Shown here one piece after another: positions 25,534 through 34,839 of a stretch of DNA of 60,150 nucleotides (positions are counted from its first letter, which is position 1; each line of letters starts with the position of its first letter). The notes under the pieces were generated by a model. That model searched no databases and had not been told where the DNA came from. It worked only from the letters and a program-made list of their open reading frames with translations. The DNA comes from Pseudomonadota bacterium (GTDB lineage Bacteria; Pseudomonadota; Gammaproteobacteria; Burkholderiales; Burkholderiaceae_F): positions 1-60,150 of the forward strand of contig JAKCCX010000011.1 in assembly GCA_021838715.1 (NCBI GenBank), given 5' to 3'. The position numbers and the translations under genes were made by a program.

Positions 25534-25649
25534 GCAGCCGGCCCCCGGGGCTTTCCGGCAGGTGCCGCCCGGATCCGCGTTGCCGCGTCGCGTCGTCGCA
25601 CAGGTCGTAGGGTGAGGGTCTGAAACAGGTCAATTCGCTGTCCCCGCTC

Positions 25650-26384
25650 ATGGATGCCGCCAGCCTCTTCTTCGCCGGTCTACTCTATTTCGCCGCCCTG
25701 GTGTTCGTGGTCGGGGTGGCGCGCCGGATCGCGCTCTACGCGCGGACGCCGGCGCCGTTGAAAATTCCGACCACGCCGGCGCCCACGACGCTCCCCGGGG
25801 TCGCATTGCGAATGGCGCGAGAGGTCACGCTTTTCGAGAGCCTGTTCCGGTCCAATCTCTGGACCTGGCTCTTCGGCTGGCCGTTTCACCTCGCGCTGGC
25901 GCTCGTGCTGCTGCGCCATCTGCGCTATTTCACCCAGCCCGTCTGGAGCTGGGTGGTGCCGATCCAGCCGTTCGGGATCCTGGCCGGCCTCGCCATGCCC
26001 GCCGCGCTGGCCGCGCTGTGGGCGCGCCGCGTCCTGGTCGAGCGGGTGCGCTACATCTCGACGGCGTCCGATCATCTGATGCTGGCCTTGCTGATCGCGA
26101 TCGCGGGAACAGGACTGGGAATGAAGTTCGGCATTCACACCGACATCGTTTCGGTGAAGATCTTCATCCTCGGGCTCGAGCGCTTCGATCCCCAGCCGCT
26201 GCCGTCCGACCCGCTGCTCTATGTCCATCTGTTCCTGGTCGCGATGCTGATGATCGTCTTCCCGTTCAGCAAGCTGCTCCATGCGCCCGGCGTGTTCTTC
26301 TCGCCGACGCGCAACCAGCGGAACAATCCGCGGGAGCACCGCCATCTGGCGCCGTGGGCGGCGCGCATGGAACGGGAGCGCTGA
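25650..26384 (+). CDS. dsrM: DsrM, NarI-like cytochrome b subunit of DsrMKJOP
   Basis: The 244-residue membrane protein has about five helices (for example LFFAGLLYFAALVFVVGVA and HLALALVLLRHLRYF) with His residues placed to bind two b hemes. It passes electrons between the quinone pool and DsrK at the cytoplasmic side. Its stop is three bases before dsrK. No clear ribosome binding site precedes the chosen ATG, but upstream in-frame starts are absent. Confidence 0.93.
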   Translation: MDAASLFFAGLLYFAALVFVVGVARRIALYARTPAPLKIPTTPAPTTLPGVALRMAREVTLFESLFRSNLWTWLFGWPFHLALALVLLRHLRYFTQPVWSWVVPIQPFGILAGLAMPAALAALWARRVLVERVRYISTASDHLMLALLIAIAGTGLGMKFGIHTDIVSVKIFILGLERFDPQPLPSDPLLYVHLFLVAMLMIVFPFSKLLHAPGVFFSPTRNQRNNPREHRHLAPWAARMERER

Positions 26385-26387
26385 GCC

Positions 26388-27911
26388 ATGGCCCATGTCG
26401 AAGTCACGGCGCCGCCGTATCGCACCATTCCGATCATCCCGGCACTCGAGCCCGGCGCGATGGCGGGAACCAAGTCGTTTCTGGCCAACGAGAAAATCCA
26501 GAACGACCTGGGGTTCCCCGGCACCCTGGTCGAGAACTGGAAGGATGTCGCCCTCGACAAGATGCGCGAGCTGCTGGCAAAGCAACGTTCGTTGCAGGTG
26601 TTCCTCGATTCGTGCGTGCACTGCGGCGCATGCGCCGACAAGTGCCACTATTTCCTCGGCACCCACGATCCGCTCAACATGCCGGTCGCGCGCCAGGATC
26701 TGATGCGCAGCGTCTACCGGCGCTATTTCACGGTGGCCGGGCGCGTGTTTCCGAAGCTGGTCGGGGCGCGCGACCTGACGCGGGAGACGCTCGACCAGTG
26801 GTACTCCTACTACTACCAGTGCTCGGAATGCCGGCGCTGCTCGGTGTTCTGCCCTTACGGAATCGATACCGCCGAGATCACGATGGCGGGGCGGGAAATC
26901 CTCGATGCCGTGGGCTACGGGCAGAAATACACCAACGAGATCATCGGCAAGGTCCATCGGATCGGGAACAACCTCGGCCTGCCGGAAGCGGCCCTCGCCG
27001 ACACGCTGCAGGGGCTGGAAGAGGACGTGCTCGCCGACACCGGCGTTCCGGTCCGCTACCCGTTGAATGAAAGAGGGGCGGAGGTCCTGCTGATCACGCC
27101 GTCGGCGGACTTCTTCGCCGAGCCGCATGTCGAAAGCCTGATCGGGTACGGCAAGGTGTTTCATGCCGCCGGCGTGTCGTGGACGCTGGCGTCGTTCGCG
27201 TCCGAGGCGGCGAATTTCGGCATGTTCATCGGCAGCTACGAGCAACTGCGCAAGATCGCGCTGCGGATTCGCGAGACGGCGCTGGAACTCGGGGTCAAGC
27301 GGATCATCGTCGGCGAGTGCGGCCATGCCTGGCGGGTTGCGTACAGCTTCTGGAACACCCTGGTCGGCATCGGCGCGGGGGCGACCGATCCGTACGCGGT
27401 GGAGTTCCAGAAGATGCTGGATCCCAAGGTGAAGCAGCCGACTCATATCTGCGAGTACACCTGGGATCTGATCCAGCGCGGCGCCCTCCAGTTCGACAAG
27501 GAGGCCAACGACCACCGCATCATCACGTTTCATGATTCGTGCAACGTCGCCCGCGGCTCCGGGATGGGGGACACGCCCTACGGGCAGTTCGAGATTCCGC
27601 GCAACATCATTCGTTCGGTGGCGAATCATTTCTTCGACATGGCGCCCGAGACGATCAATGAGCGCACGTTCTGCTGCGGCGGCGGGGGCGGCATCCTCAC
27701 CGACGATCTGCTCGACGTGCGCGTCAAGGGGGCGCTGCCGCGCATGGAGGCGCTGCAGCAGGTGGTCGACGAGCACGGCGTCAATTTCATGGCGACCATC
27801 TGCGCGATTTGCAAGGCGCAGTTCACGAAGGTTCTGCCGTACTACAAGTTCAAGATGAGCATGGTGGGCGGTGTGCACCAGCTCGTGAGCACGGCGATCC
27901 GATTGAAATAG
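26388..27911 (+). CDS. dsrK: DsrK, HdrD-like iron-sulfur subunit of DsrMKJOP
   Basis: The 507-residue protein resembles the catalytic subunit of heterodisulfide reductase. Two [4Fe-4S] motifs are near residues 80-90 and 145-155 (CVHCGACADKCHYF and CSECRRCSVFCPYG). Cys-rich CCG elements follow, including ERTFCCGGGGGILTDD and CAICKAQF near the end. It is the proposed site where the DsrC trisulfide or disulfide is processed. Located in the cytoplasm, attached to DsrM. Gene order M-K matches other dsr operons. Confidence 0.95.
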   Translation: MAHVEVTAPPYRTIPIIPALEPGAMAGTKSFLANEKIQNDLGFPGTLVENWKDVALDKMRELLAKQRSLQVFLDSCVHCGACADKCHYFLGTHDPLNMPVARQDLMRSVYRRYFTVAGRVFPKLVGARDLTRETLDQWYSYYYQCSECRRCSVFCPYGIDTAEITMAGREILDAVGYGQKYTNEIIGKVHRIGNNLGLPEAALADTLQGLEEDVLADTGVPVRYPLNERGAEVLLITPSADFFAEPHVESLIGYGKVFHAAGVSWTLASFASEAANFGMFIGSYEQLRKIALRIRETALELGVKRIIVGECGHAWRVAYSFWNTLVGIGAGATDPYAVEFQKMLDPKVKQPTHICEYTWDLIQRGALQFDKEANDHRIITFHDSCNVARGSGMGDTPYGQFEIPRNIIRSVANHFFDMAPETINERTFCCGGGGGILTDDLLDVRVKGALPRMEALQQVVDEHGVNFMATICAICKAQFTKVLPYYKFKMSMVGGVHQLVSTAIRLK

Positions 27912-27934
27912 GACCAAGGCAGGGGAGACATTCG

Positions 27935-29896
27935 ATGTCGGCAGATCTGGACCAAGTTTCGGCTGGGAAGGAGACGGCGCTCACGTTCCGGCGATACCGC
28001 GACGGCGACCAGGAGCAGGAATCCTGGCGCGAGTGGATCTTCGACGGCGACCATACGCACAAGTGCCCGACCTACGTGCAGTCCACGCCGCCGTGCCAGG
28101 GCAGCTGCCCGGCAGGCGAAGACATCCGCGGCTATCTCGCGGTGGTGCGCGGGACGGAAAAGCCGCCGAAGGGGATGCGCTGGCAGGAATATGCCTGGCG
28201 CAAGCTCGCCAACGCGAACCCGTTCCCGGCGGTGATGGGCCGGGTCTGTCCGGCGCCGTGCGAGTCGGGGTGCAACCGCAACGAGGTCGAGGATCACGTC
28301 GGCATCAATTCCGTCGAGCACTTCCTGGGCGACTTCGCCATCCGGGAAGGGCTGTCCTTCGAGGCGCCGGCGGAGCGCACCGGCAAGAAGGTGGCGGTCA
28401 TCGGCGGCGGACCCGCCGGGCTTTCCTGCGCATTCCAGCTCGCCCGCAAGGGGCACGGCGTCACGATCTTCGACGAGCATGAACACCTCGGCGGCATGAT
28501 GCGCTATGGCATTCCGGGGTTCCGGACGCCGCGTGACCTGCTCGATGCCGAAATCCAGCGGATTCTCGATCTCGGCGTCGAGGCGCGCGTGAACTGCCGG
28601 ATCGGCCGCGACGTCACCATGGACGAGATCCGCGCCCAATACGACGCGGTGTTCCTCGCCATGGGGGCGCAATCCGGCCGGGCGCTTCCGATCGCCGATT
28701 GCGAGGCGCCCAATGTCGTGACGGCGACGGCGTTCCTGCGGGCGTTCAACGACGGGCGCCTGCAGCACGTCGGCAAGCGCGTCGTCGTCGTCGGCGGCGG
28801 CGACACCTCCATCGACGTCGCGACGGTTGCGCGCCGCCTCGGGCATATCCAGAACGCCCGGCCGACCGACATCGAATCCGCGATTGCCGGGCGCCTCGCC
28901 CACGACGCGGCGACGGTATCGGCGCGCCAGGGCTGCGAGGTGACGCTGACCTCCGTCTTCCCCGTCGACAAGATGCAGGCCAGCAAGCATGAAGTCGAAC
29001 AAGCCCGGGCCGAAGGCATCGCCATTCGTGGCGGATATGTGCCGATCGGAATCGTCCGCGGCGCGGACGGCCGTGCGACGGCCTTGCGCGTGGTGCAGTG
29101 CACCGCGAAGGTGGCCGGCGGAAAACTCGACATCCAGAAGGTGGAAGGCAGCGAGGAGGACATCCCCGCCGACCTGATCGTCTCGGCCATCGGCCAGGCG
29201 GTGGATTTCACCGGCATCGAGGAGTTCGACAATGGTCGCGGGGCGGTCAACGCCGACAAGAACTACCGCGTGGCGGGCACGGAGAACGTGTTTGCCGGCG
29301 GGGATGTCATCCGTCCGCATCTGCTGACCACGGCGATCGGCCACGGCGCGATCGCCGCCGACGGAATAGATGGGGTCCTGCGCGGCATCGAACTGGAAAA
29401 GCGGCCGAAGATCGACGTCCATGCCTTCGACCTTTCGCGCAAGATGATCGAGGCCGGCCTGGAGATCAACCCGGCGGAGGAGCCGCTGCGGGGCAGCGAA
29501 ACGCACGTAGGAATCCACAACTTCGAAAACCGCGCCAATCGCTATGTGATCCCGGCGACCGAGATGTTCCTGGGGCATTTCCAGTACGTCGATCGCAACC
29601 GGCGCAAGGTCACGACGCTGAGCCGGGACTCGGCGCTCGGCAATTTCCAGGAGCGCCTGGAGGGGCTGTCCGAGGCCGAGGCGGTTGCCGAAGCCAAGCG
29701 CTGCATGAGTTGCGGCATGTGCTTCGAGTGCGACAACTGCGTCGTCTACTGTCCTCAGCATGCGGTGTATCGGGTTCCGAAGAAGGAGTCGACGCTGGGC
29801 CGGTACGTCGGGACCGATTACACCCGATGCATCGGCTGCCATATCTGCCACGACGTGTGTCCGACGGGGTACATTCAGATGGGCTTGGGAGAATGA
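27935..29896 (+). CDS. dsrL: DsrL, NAD(P)H:acceptor oxidoreductase of the Dsr pathway
   Basis: The 653-residue iron-sulfur flavoprotein is related to glutamate synthase small subunits. An N-terminal Cys motif (CQGSCPAGEDIRGYL) is followed by an FAD site (VAVIGGGPAGLSCAFQLARK) and an NAD(P) site (RVVVVGGGDTSIDVATVARR). The C-terminal ferredoxin has CMSCGMCFECDNCVVYCP and CIGCHICHDVCPTGYI. In sulfur oxidisers DsrL takes the electrons from DsrAB and reduces NAD+; it is required for sulfur oxidation. ATG 27935 with AGGGGAGA is preferred over an upstream extension. It overlaps dsrJ by four bases (ATGA). Confidence 0.95.
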   Translation: MSADLDQVSAGKETALTFRRYRDGDQEQESWREWIFDGDHTHKCPTYVQSTPPCQGSCPAGEDIRGYLAVVRGTEKPPKGMRWQEYAWRKLANANPFPAVMGRVCPAPCESGCNRNEVEDHVGINSVEHFLGDFAIREGLSFEAPAERTGKKVAVIGGGPAGLSCAFQLARKGHGVTIFDEHEHLGGMMRYGIPGFRTPRDLLDAEIQRILDLGVEARVNCRIGRDVTMDEIRAQYDAVFLAMGAQSGRALPIADCEAPNVVTATAFLRAFNDGRLQHVGKRVVVVGGGDTSIDVATVARRLGHIQNARPTDIESAIAGRLAHDAATVSARQGCEVTLTSVFPVDKMQASKHEVEQARAEGIAIRGGYVPIGIVRGADGRATALRVVQCTAKVAGGKLDIQKVEGSEEDIPADLIVSAIGQAVDFTGIEEFDNGRGAVNADKNYRVAGTENVFAGGDVIRPHLLTTAIGHGAIAADGIDGVLRGIELEKRPKIDVHAFDLSRKMIEAGLEINPAEEPLRGSETHVGIHNFENRANRYVIPATEMFLGHFQYVDRNRRKVTTLSRDSALGNFQERLEGLSEAEAVAEAKRCMSCGMCFECDNCVVYCPQHAVYRVPKKESTLGRYVGTDYTRCIGCHICHDVCPTGYIQMGLGE

Positions 29897-30357
29897 TCGT
29901 GTTTCGGGCTGCGGCGCGGTCCGCCGTCGTCTGGATCGTAGCGGGGTGGTTCGCGCTCGCCGGCCTGGGCTTGGCGGGATTCGCGTCACCGGCCCGCGCG
30001 GATGACCGCGTGCCGCGGCCCGACATCGTGATCGCCCATCCCGGCCACTGCATCGCGCCGACGGAGTACATGCGCCGCAACCATTTTGCGCTGCTGCTGC
30101 ATCAGCGCGAGATCACCGTGCGGCAGGGCGTCCGGGGCGCGCGCGTGCAACTGCGCGAGTGCATCGCTTGCCATGCCGGCCGCGAAAGCCATTCGGTGGT
30201 GGGCAGCGATCGCAATTTCTGCCAAGCTTGCCACGCGTTCGTCGCGGTCCGTATCGACTGCTTCGAATGCCACAATCCGAGTACGGGGGACGCGCCCCCC
30301 GGCGCGCGGAACATCCACCTGTCGACGGCGAGCGCCGAGCCTGTGAGGATGCCATGA
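29893..30357 (+). CDS. dsrJ: DsrJ, periplasmic triheme cytochrome c of DsrMKJOP
   Basis: The 154-residue protein has an N-terminal membrane anchor or signal (VVWIVAGWFALAGLGLAGF) and three heme sites: CIACH (90-94), CQACH (110-114) and CFECH (123-127). C53 in HPGHCIAP stands where the unusual distal Cys ligand of one heme is found in DsrJ. It sits on the periplasmic face of the complex; its redox partner is unknown. Start and stop overlap dsrL and dsrO by four bases each. Confidence 0.94.
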   Translation: MIVFRAAARSAVVWIVAGWFALAGLGLAGFASPARADDRVPRPDIVIAHPGHCIAPTEYMRRNHFALLLHQREITVRQGVRGARVQLRECIACHAGRESHSVVGSDRNFCQACHAFVAVRIDCFECHNPSTGDAPPGARNIHLSTASAEPVRMP

Positions 30358-31211
30358 GTCGCATGGAACCCCGCCAGCCGATGGGCCGCGAAGGCGCGGA
30401 CCGGGGCGATTCCGCGCCACGTTCCGCGGCACCTTCTGTGCCACCTTCTGTGCCACCTTCCGCGGCACATTCCGCGGCACCAAAGAGCCCGGCGCGTCGG
30501 GATGCGCTCGGAATGGGCGCGGCGGCATTGGGTGCAATGACCCTTGCCCCCGGCCTGCGCCTGATTTCCCTTGCGCAGGCCCGGGCCGCCGGGGATCCGG
30601 CGTCGTCGAAAAACCGCTGGGGCCTGCTCATCGACACGACGCGCTGCGCTTCGAACTGCAACGCCTGCGTCGATGCCTGCGCACGCGAGAACGGCTTCAC
30701 GTCCGGAATCGACCTCGCGCAGCGCCCGCAATGGATCCGCAAGGTCGATCTGCAGGAGATCGGAACCGGGCGGAAGGTGTCCCTGCCGATGATGTGTCAG
30801 CATTGCGCCGAGCCGCCCTGCGTCGACGTGTGCCCGACCGGGGCATCGTTCCAGCGCGCCGACGGGCTGGTGCTCGTCGACCGGCATCGCTGCATCGGCT
30901 GCCGCTATTGCATGATGGCGTGCCCGTACAAGGCGCGGTCCTTCGTCCACGAAGCGGTTCACGACCAGAAGCCCGACGTGCCGCGCGGCAAGGGCTGCGT
31001 GGAGAGTTGCACGATGTGCGTCCAGCGCATCGACCGCGGCCAGCAGCCGGCCTGCGTCGAGGCCTGCGCCCACGAGGGGCAGGGAGCGATGCTGTTCGGC
31101 GACCTCAACGACCCGACGAGCGCGATCGCCCGCCGGATCCGGGAAACCCCGACGCAGGCGGTACGTGCCGACCTCGATCTGGATCCGGGCGTGCGGTATC
31201 AGGGAATTTGA
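30354..31211 (+). CDS. dsrO: DsrO, exported iron-sulfur subunit of DsrMKJOP
   Basis: The 285-residue ferredoxin-like protein has Cys groups CASNCNACVDACARENG, MMCQHCAEPPCVDVCPTGA, CIGCRYCMMACPYKA and CVESCTMCVQRI for [4Fe-4S] clusters. The export signal has a twin-arginine pair (SPARRDALGMGAAALG) near residue 48, far from the start because a Ser/Pro/Ala-rich stretch of some 40 residues precedes it. That stretch is built on 12-base repeats (CCTTCTGTGCCA twice, then CCGCGG variants; about 30432-30480). A start further downstream is not available before the RR pair. It links DsrJ and DsrP in the periplasm. Confidence 0.93.
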   Translation: MSRMEPRQPMGREGADRGDSAPRSAAPSVPPSVPPSAAHSAAPKSPARRDALGMGAAALGAMTLAPGLRLISLAQARAAGDPASSKNRWGLLIDTTRCASNCNACVDACARENGFTSGIDLAQRPQWIRKVDLQEIGTGRKVSLPMMCQHCAEPPCVDVCPTGASFQRADGLVLVDRHRCIGCRYCMMACPYKARSFVHEAVHDQKPDVPRGKGCVESCTMCVQRIDRGQQPACVEACAHEGQGAMLFGDLNDPTSAIARRIRETPTQAVRADLDLDPGVRYQGI

Positions 31212-31212
31212 C

Positions 31213-32442
31213 ATGACCGCCGTTCCCGAACCCGTTTCCGTCCTCGCCCCGTTCGCAAGACTGCCGTTCGGCGGCGATCGCCAGCGCGAAGGCCGCGTGT
31301 TCGCGGCACTGCTCGGAGTCGGTCTGCTGGCGGTCGCGGTCGGTCTCTACTCGGCGATGCAGCTCGAACGCTACGGCCACGTGATCACCGGCATGAGCAA
31401 CCAGGTGGTATGGGGCTTGCCGCACGTCTTCGCGATCTTCCTCATCGTGTCGGCGTCGGGGGTGCTCAACGTTGCGTCGATCGGTTCCGTGTTCGGGCGC
31501 CACGAATACAAGGAGCGTGCGCGCCTCGCCGGCCTGCTGTCGATCGCGATGCTGGCCGGCGGATTGAGCGTGCTGGTGCTGGACCTCGGCCGGCCGGATC
31601 GGCTGATGGTCGCCATCACCCATTTCAATTTCCGCTCGGTCTTCGCGTGGAACGTGTTCCTGTATTCGGGCTTGTTCGCGGTGGTCGCGGTCTATCTCTG
31701 GACCCTGATGGAGCGGCGGATGAATCCGCTTTCGCACGCGGTCGGCATGGTCACGTTCGTGTGGCGGTTCGTGCTGACGACCGGAACCGGGTCGATATTC
31801 GGTTTCCTGGTGGCGCGGCAGGCCTATCAGTCGGCGATCCTTGCCCCGATGTTCATCGTCATGTCCTTCGCGTGGGGCTTGGCGGCGTTCCTGGTGGTGC
31901 AGCAGACGATGTTTTCGTGGAACGGCAGAAGGATGCCGGAAGACATGCAGCGGCGCATGACGCGGCTGCTCGGCATCTTCCTCGTCGGCGTGCTGTATTT
32001 CATGCTCGTCTATCACCTGACGAACCTGTACTTCGCGCGCCAGACGGCATTCGAGCGTTTCATCCTCGTGTACGGATCGCCCTACGCCATGCTGTTCTGG
32101 GTCGGGTTCGTATTCCTTGGCAGCTTTCTGCCCTTGCTGATGGTGTTCCGTCCGGCGACGGCGACGCCCTGCATCGCCATCGCGGCGGCGCTGCTGGTGC
32201 TGGGCGGGGCGGTGGCCGAACTCTATGTCTTCATTGTCGGGGGGCAGGCGTTCCCGCTCGACATCTTCCCCGGCTTCGTCGCCCGGAGCACCTTCTGGGA
32301 CGGACAGGTTGCCCGCTACACGCCGAGCCTGCCGGAGATCGGCCTGGCGATCGGCGGCATCGGCCTGGCCTACACGCTGACCGTCGTCGGCGTCCGGGTC
32401 CTGGACTTCCTGCCGCACGACGGCATGGCCGGCGACGAGTGA
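31213..32442 (+). CDS. dsrP: DsrP, NrfD-like membrane subunit of DsrMKJOP
   Basis: The 409-residue integral membrane protein has about ten hydrophobic helices, as in NrfD/PsrC quinone-interacting subunits (for example VFAALLGVGLLAVAVGLYSA, LLGIFLVGVLYFMLVYHLT). It exchanges electrons with quinone and with DsrO. It starts one base after dsrO. The C-terminus is short and acidic (HDGMAGDE). Confidence 0.94.
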   Translation: MTAVPEPVSVLAPFARLPFGGDRQREGRVFAALLGVGLLAVAVGLYSAMQLERYGHVITGMSNQVVWGLPHVFAIFLIVSASGVLNVASIGSVFGRHEYKERARLAGLLSIAMLAGGLSVLVLDLGRPDRLMVAITHFNFRSVFAWNVFLYSGLFAVVAVYLWTLMERRMNPLSHAVGMVTFVWRFVLTTGTGSIFGFLVARQAYQSAILAPMFIVMSFAWGLAAFLVVQQTMFSWNGRRMPEDMQRRMTRLLGIFLVGVLYFMLVYHLTNLYFARQTAFERFILVYGSPYAMLFWVGFVFLGSFLPLLMVFRPATATPCIAIAAALLVLGGAVAELYVFIVGGQAFPLDIFPGFVARSTFWDGQVARYTPSLPEIGLAIGGIGLAYTLTVVGVRVLDFLPHDGMAGDE

Positions 32443-32446
32443 CGCC

Positions 32447-33952
32447 ATGGCCGACGCCGACCGCATGTTTCGGGAGCCCGCGGTGATCGCCGCCGCGACG
32501 GCGGGGGGCTGCGCCGTGCCCCGCATCCTGATTTCGGGGGCGCATCGCTCCTCCGGCAAGACGACGATCGCCCTCGGGCTGGCGGCCGCGCTGCGGGCGC
32601 GCGGACTGGTGGTACAGCCGTTCAAGAAAGGACCCGACTACATCGATCCGATGTGGCTTGGTCATGCCGCGGGGCGCGGCTGCTACAACCTCGATCCGTA
32701 TCTCATGACGGGGGACGCGATCGGCGCGATGTTCGCCGCCAAGGCGGAGGACGCCGACATTGCGCTGGTGGAAGGCAATCAAGGCCTGTTCGACGGGGTC
32801 GCGCTCGACGGCTCCAATAGCAGTGCGGCACTGGCTGCGATGCTCGGCATGCCGGTCGTACTGGTGATCGACGCGCGCGGCATGAACCGCGGCGTTGCGC
32901 CGATCCTGCTCGGCTATCAGGCGTTCGATCGTACGGTGCGGATCGGCGGGGTGGTGCTCAATCGCGTCGGCAGCGCCCGGCACGAGGCGAAGCTGCGCGC
33001 GGTGATCGAGCACTACACCGACATTCCGGTGTTGGGTGCGGTGCGCGACGAACCCGCGGTGGGAATGACCGAGCGCCATCTCGGTCTGGTGCCGACCAAT
33101 GAGGCGGCATCGGCCCGGGAGCAGATCGACCGGATCGGAGCGCACGTTGCCGAGCAGGTGGATCTGGACCGGGTCCTCGCAGTCGCCCGGTCCGCGGACC
33201 TGCGCGGCGGCGGCCGGCCGATGCGCGCCGACATGCCGGAAGCGGTTCCGATTGGCGGGACGGGATCTCCTCGTGCGCGGATCGGCGTTGCGATGGACCG
33301 GGCGTTCGGTTTCTACTACGCCGACGACCTGGAGGCGCTGCGTCGGGCCGGCGCGGAGATCGTGCCGTTCGATACGCTGCGCGACCGCGATCTGCCCGAG
33401 ATCGACGCCCTGTTCATCGGCGGCGGCTTCCCGGAGAGCTGTGCGGCCGAACTCGCCGCGAACGCAAGCCTGCGTGGGCAGATTGCGGCCGCCGTGGCGC
33501 GCGGCATGCCGGCCTATGCGGAGTGCGGCGGCCTGATGTATCTGGCGCGCAGCCTGATCGTCGACGGCCGACGCCACGAAATGGTCGGCGCGATTCCCGG
33601 CGACGTTCACATGCAGCGGCGTCCGGTCGGTTCCGGCTATGTCGAACTCGAGGGTACCGGGCACGCGCCGCATGGCCCCGGCCGGGTTGGCGGAGCGGTA
33701 TTCCGCGCCCACGAGTTCCACTATTCCGCGATCGCCGGCCTGCCGCCGGGCACGCGCTATGCCTATCGGGTGCGGCGCGGCTATGGCGTGGACGGCGAGA
33801 ACGACGGCATCGTGGTCCGCAACCTCGTTGCCTCGTACAGCCACCTGCGCAGCATCGCGGGGGCGGATTGGGCGAGGCAGTTCGTCGACTTCGTGGCCCA
33901 CGCGAGCGCCGCGCGCGCGGATCACGCCGCGGAGCCCGTTGATGCCGCGTGA
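32447..33952 (+). CDS. dsrN: DsrN, siroheme amidase (cobyrinate diamide synthase-like)
   Basis: The 501-residue protein is built like CbiA: N-terminal ATP-dependent domain ([41 protein letters not shown]) and a C-terminal glutamine amidotransferase domain ([15 protein letters not shown]; nucleophile Cys in [12 protein letters not shown]). DsrN converts siroheme to siroamide, the form used by reverse-type DsrAB. It ends inside the next gene, a uroporphyrinogen methyltransferase, so tetrapyrrole supply is grouped at the operon end. Confidence 0.94.
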   Translation: MADADRMFREPAVIAAATAGGCAVPRILISGAHRSSGKTTIALGLAAALRARGLVVQPFKKGPDYIDPMWLGHAAGRGCYNLDPYLMTGDAIGAMFAAKAEDADIALVEGNQGLFDGVALDGSNSSAALAAMLGMPVVLVIDARGMNRGVAPILLGYQAFDRTVRIGGVVLNRVGSARHEAKLRAVIEHYTDIPVLGAVRDEPAVGMTERHLGLVPTNEAASAREQIDRIGAHVAEQVDLDRVLAVARSADLRGGGRPMRADMPEAVPIGGTGSPRARIGVAMDRAFGFYYADDLEALRRAGAEIVPFDTLRDRDLPEIDALFIGGGFPESCAAELAANASLRGQIAAAVARGMPAYAECGGLMYLARSLIVDGRRHEMVGAIPGDVHMQRRPVGSGYVELEGTGHAPHGPGRVGGAVFRAHEFHYSAIAGLPPGTRYAYRVRRGYGVDGENDGIVVRNLVASYSHLRSIAGADWARQFVDFVAHASAARADHAAEPVDAA

Positions 33953-34829
33953 AATCATGGAGATGCATTCGTCCCGCACCCTGGCGCCGGAGCCGACCCC
34001 GAACGGGGGCAGCGTGGCACTGGTGGGCGCAGGCCCCGGCGACCCCGAGTTGCTGACGGTGCGCGCCTTGCGGCGGATCGAAAGCGCAGATGTCGTGCTC
34101 TACGACAACCTGGTCTCGCCGGCGATCCTGGATCTGTTGCCGGAATGTGCCGAGCGGATCTATGTCGGCAAGCGCCGCAACCACCATGCCATGCGCCAGG
34201 AGGAGATCAATGCGCTGATGGTGGCGCTGGCGCGCGCCGGCCGTCGGGTGCTGCGGCTCAAGTCCGGTGATCCGTTCATCTTCGGGCGGGGTGGGGAAGA
34301 ACTGGAGGCCTTGTCGGCAGCGGGAATCGCCTGCGAGGTCGTGCCGGGCATCACTGCCGCGATCGGCGCATCGGCTGCGGCCGCGATTCCGCTGACCCAC
34401 CGCGGGCACGCGCAGGCCGTCACGTTCGTCACCGGGCACCTGCAGGACGGCAGCCTCGACCTCGACTGGCCGGCGCTGGCCCGACCCCGGCAGACGCTGG
34501 TCATCTACATGGGACTGCATGGCCTTGCCACGCTCTGCGCGCAGCTGATCGCCCACGGCCGCGCGCCCGATACGCCCGCGGCCATCGTCCAGCAGGCGAC
34601 GCAACCGGGGCAGCGCGTGCTCGTTGCGACGCTTCGGACGCTCGCGCAGCGCGCGGCGGAGGAAGACATCAAGGCGCCCACGGTCGTGCTCGTGGGCGAA
34701 GTCGCGGGCTGTGTGATCCGGGGCCGCGATGAACGCGGGGATGAGCGGGCCGAGTCCGAGCCGGCGTCGATGGAAAGGGGCAATGTCGTCCGCGAAATGG
34801 TCGTCAACCACTTCGCGAAAGATCGATAG
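33942..34829 (+). CDS. cobA: Uroporphyrinogen-III C-methyltransferase
   Basis: The 295-residue SUMT makes precorrin-2 from uroporphyrinogen III, the first step to siroheme. Motifs are [56 protein letters not shown] and [11 protein letters not shown]. It lacks the CysG dehydrogenase/ferrochelatase domain. ATG 33942 overlaps dsrN by 11 bases and has GGAG upstream; other Met codons follow at 33957 and 33963. Its place after dsrN shows it serves the siroamide of DsrAB. Last gene of the + strand dsr run. Confidence 0.92.
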   Translation: MPREIMEMHSSRTLAPEPTPNGGSVALVGAGPGDPELLTVRALRRIESADVVLYDNLVSPAILDLLPECAERIYVGKRRNHHAMRQEEINALMVALARAGRRVLRLKSGDPFIFGRGGEELEALSAAGIACEVVPGITAAIGASAAAAIPLTHRGHAQAVTFVTGHLQDGSLDLDWPALARPRQTLVIYMGLHGLATLCAQLIAHGRAPDTPAAIVQQATQPGQRVLVATLRTLAQRAAEEDIKAPTVVLVGEVAGCVIRGRDERGDERAESEPASMERGNVVREMVVNHFAKDR

Positions 34830-34839
34830 ACCCGGAAGG

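Noticed and set aside
25680-29989. Two minus-strand open frames of more than 700 residues
   Set aside because: They mirror dsrM, dsrK and dsrL, which have clear cluster and flavin motifs; the antisense products are low-complexity and lack ribosome binding sites.
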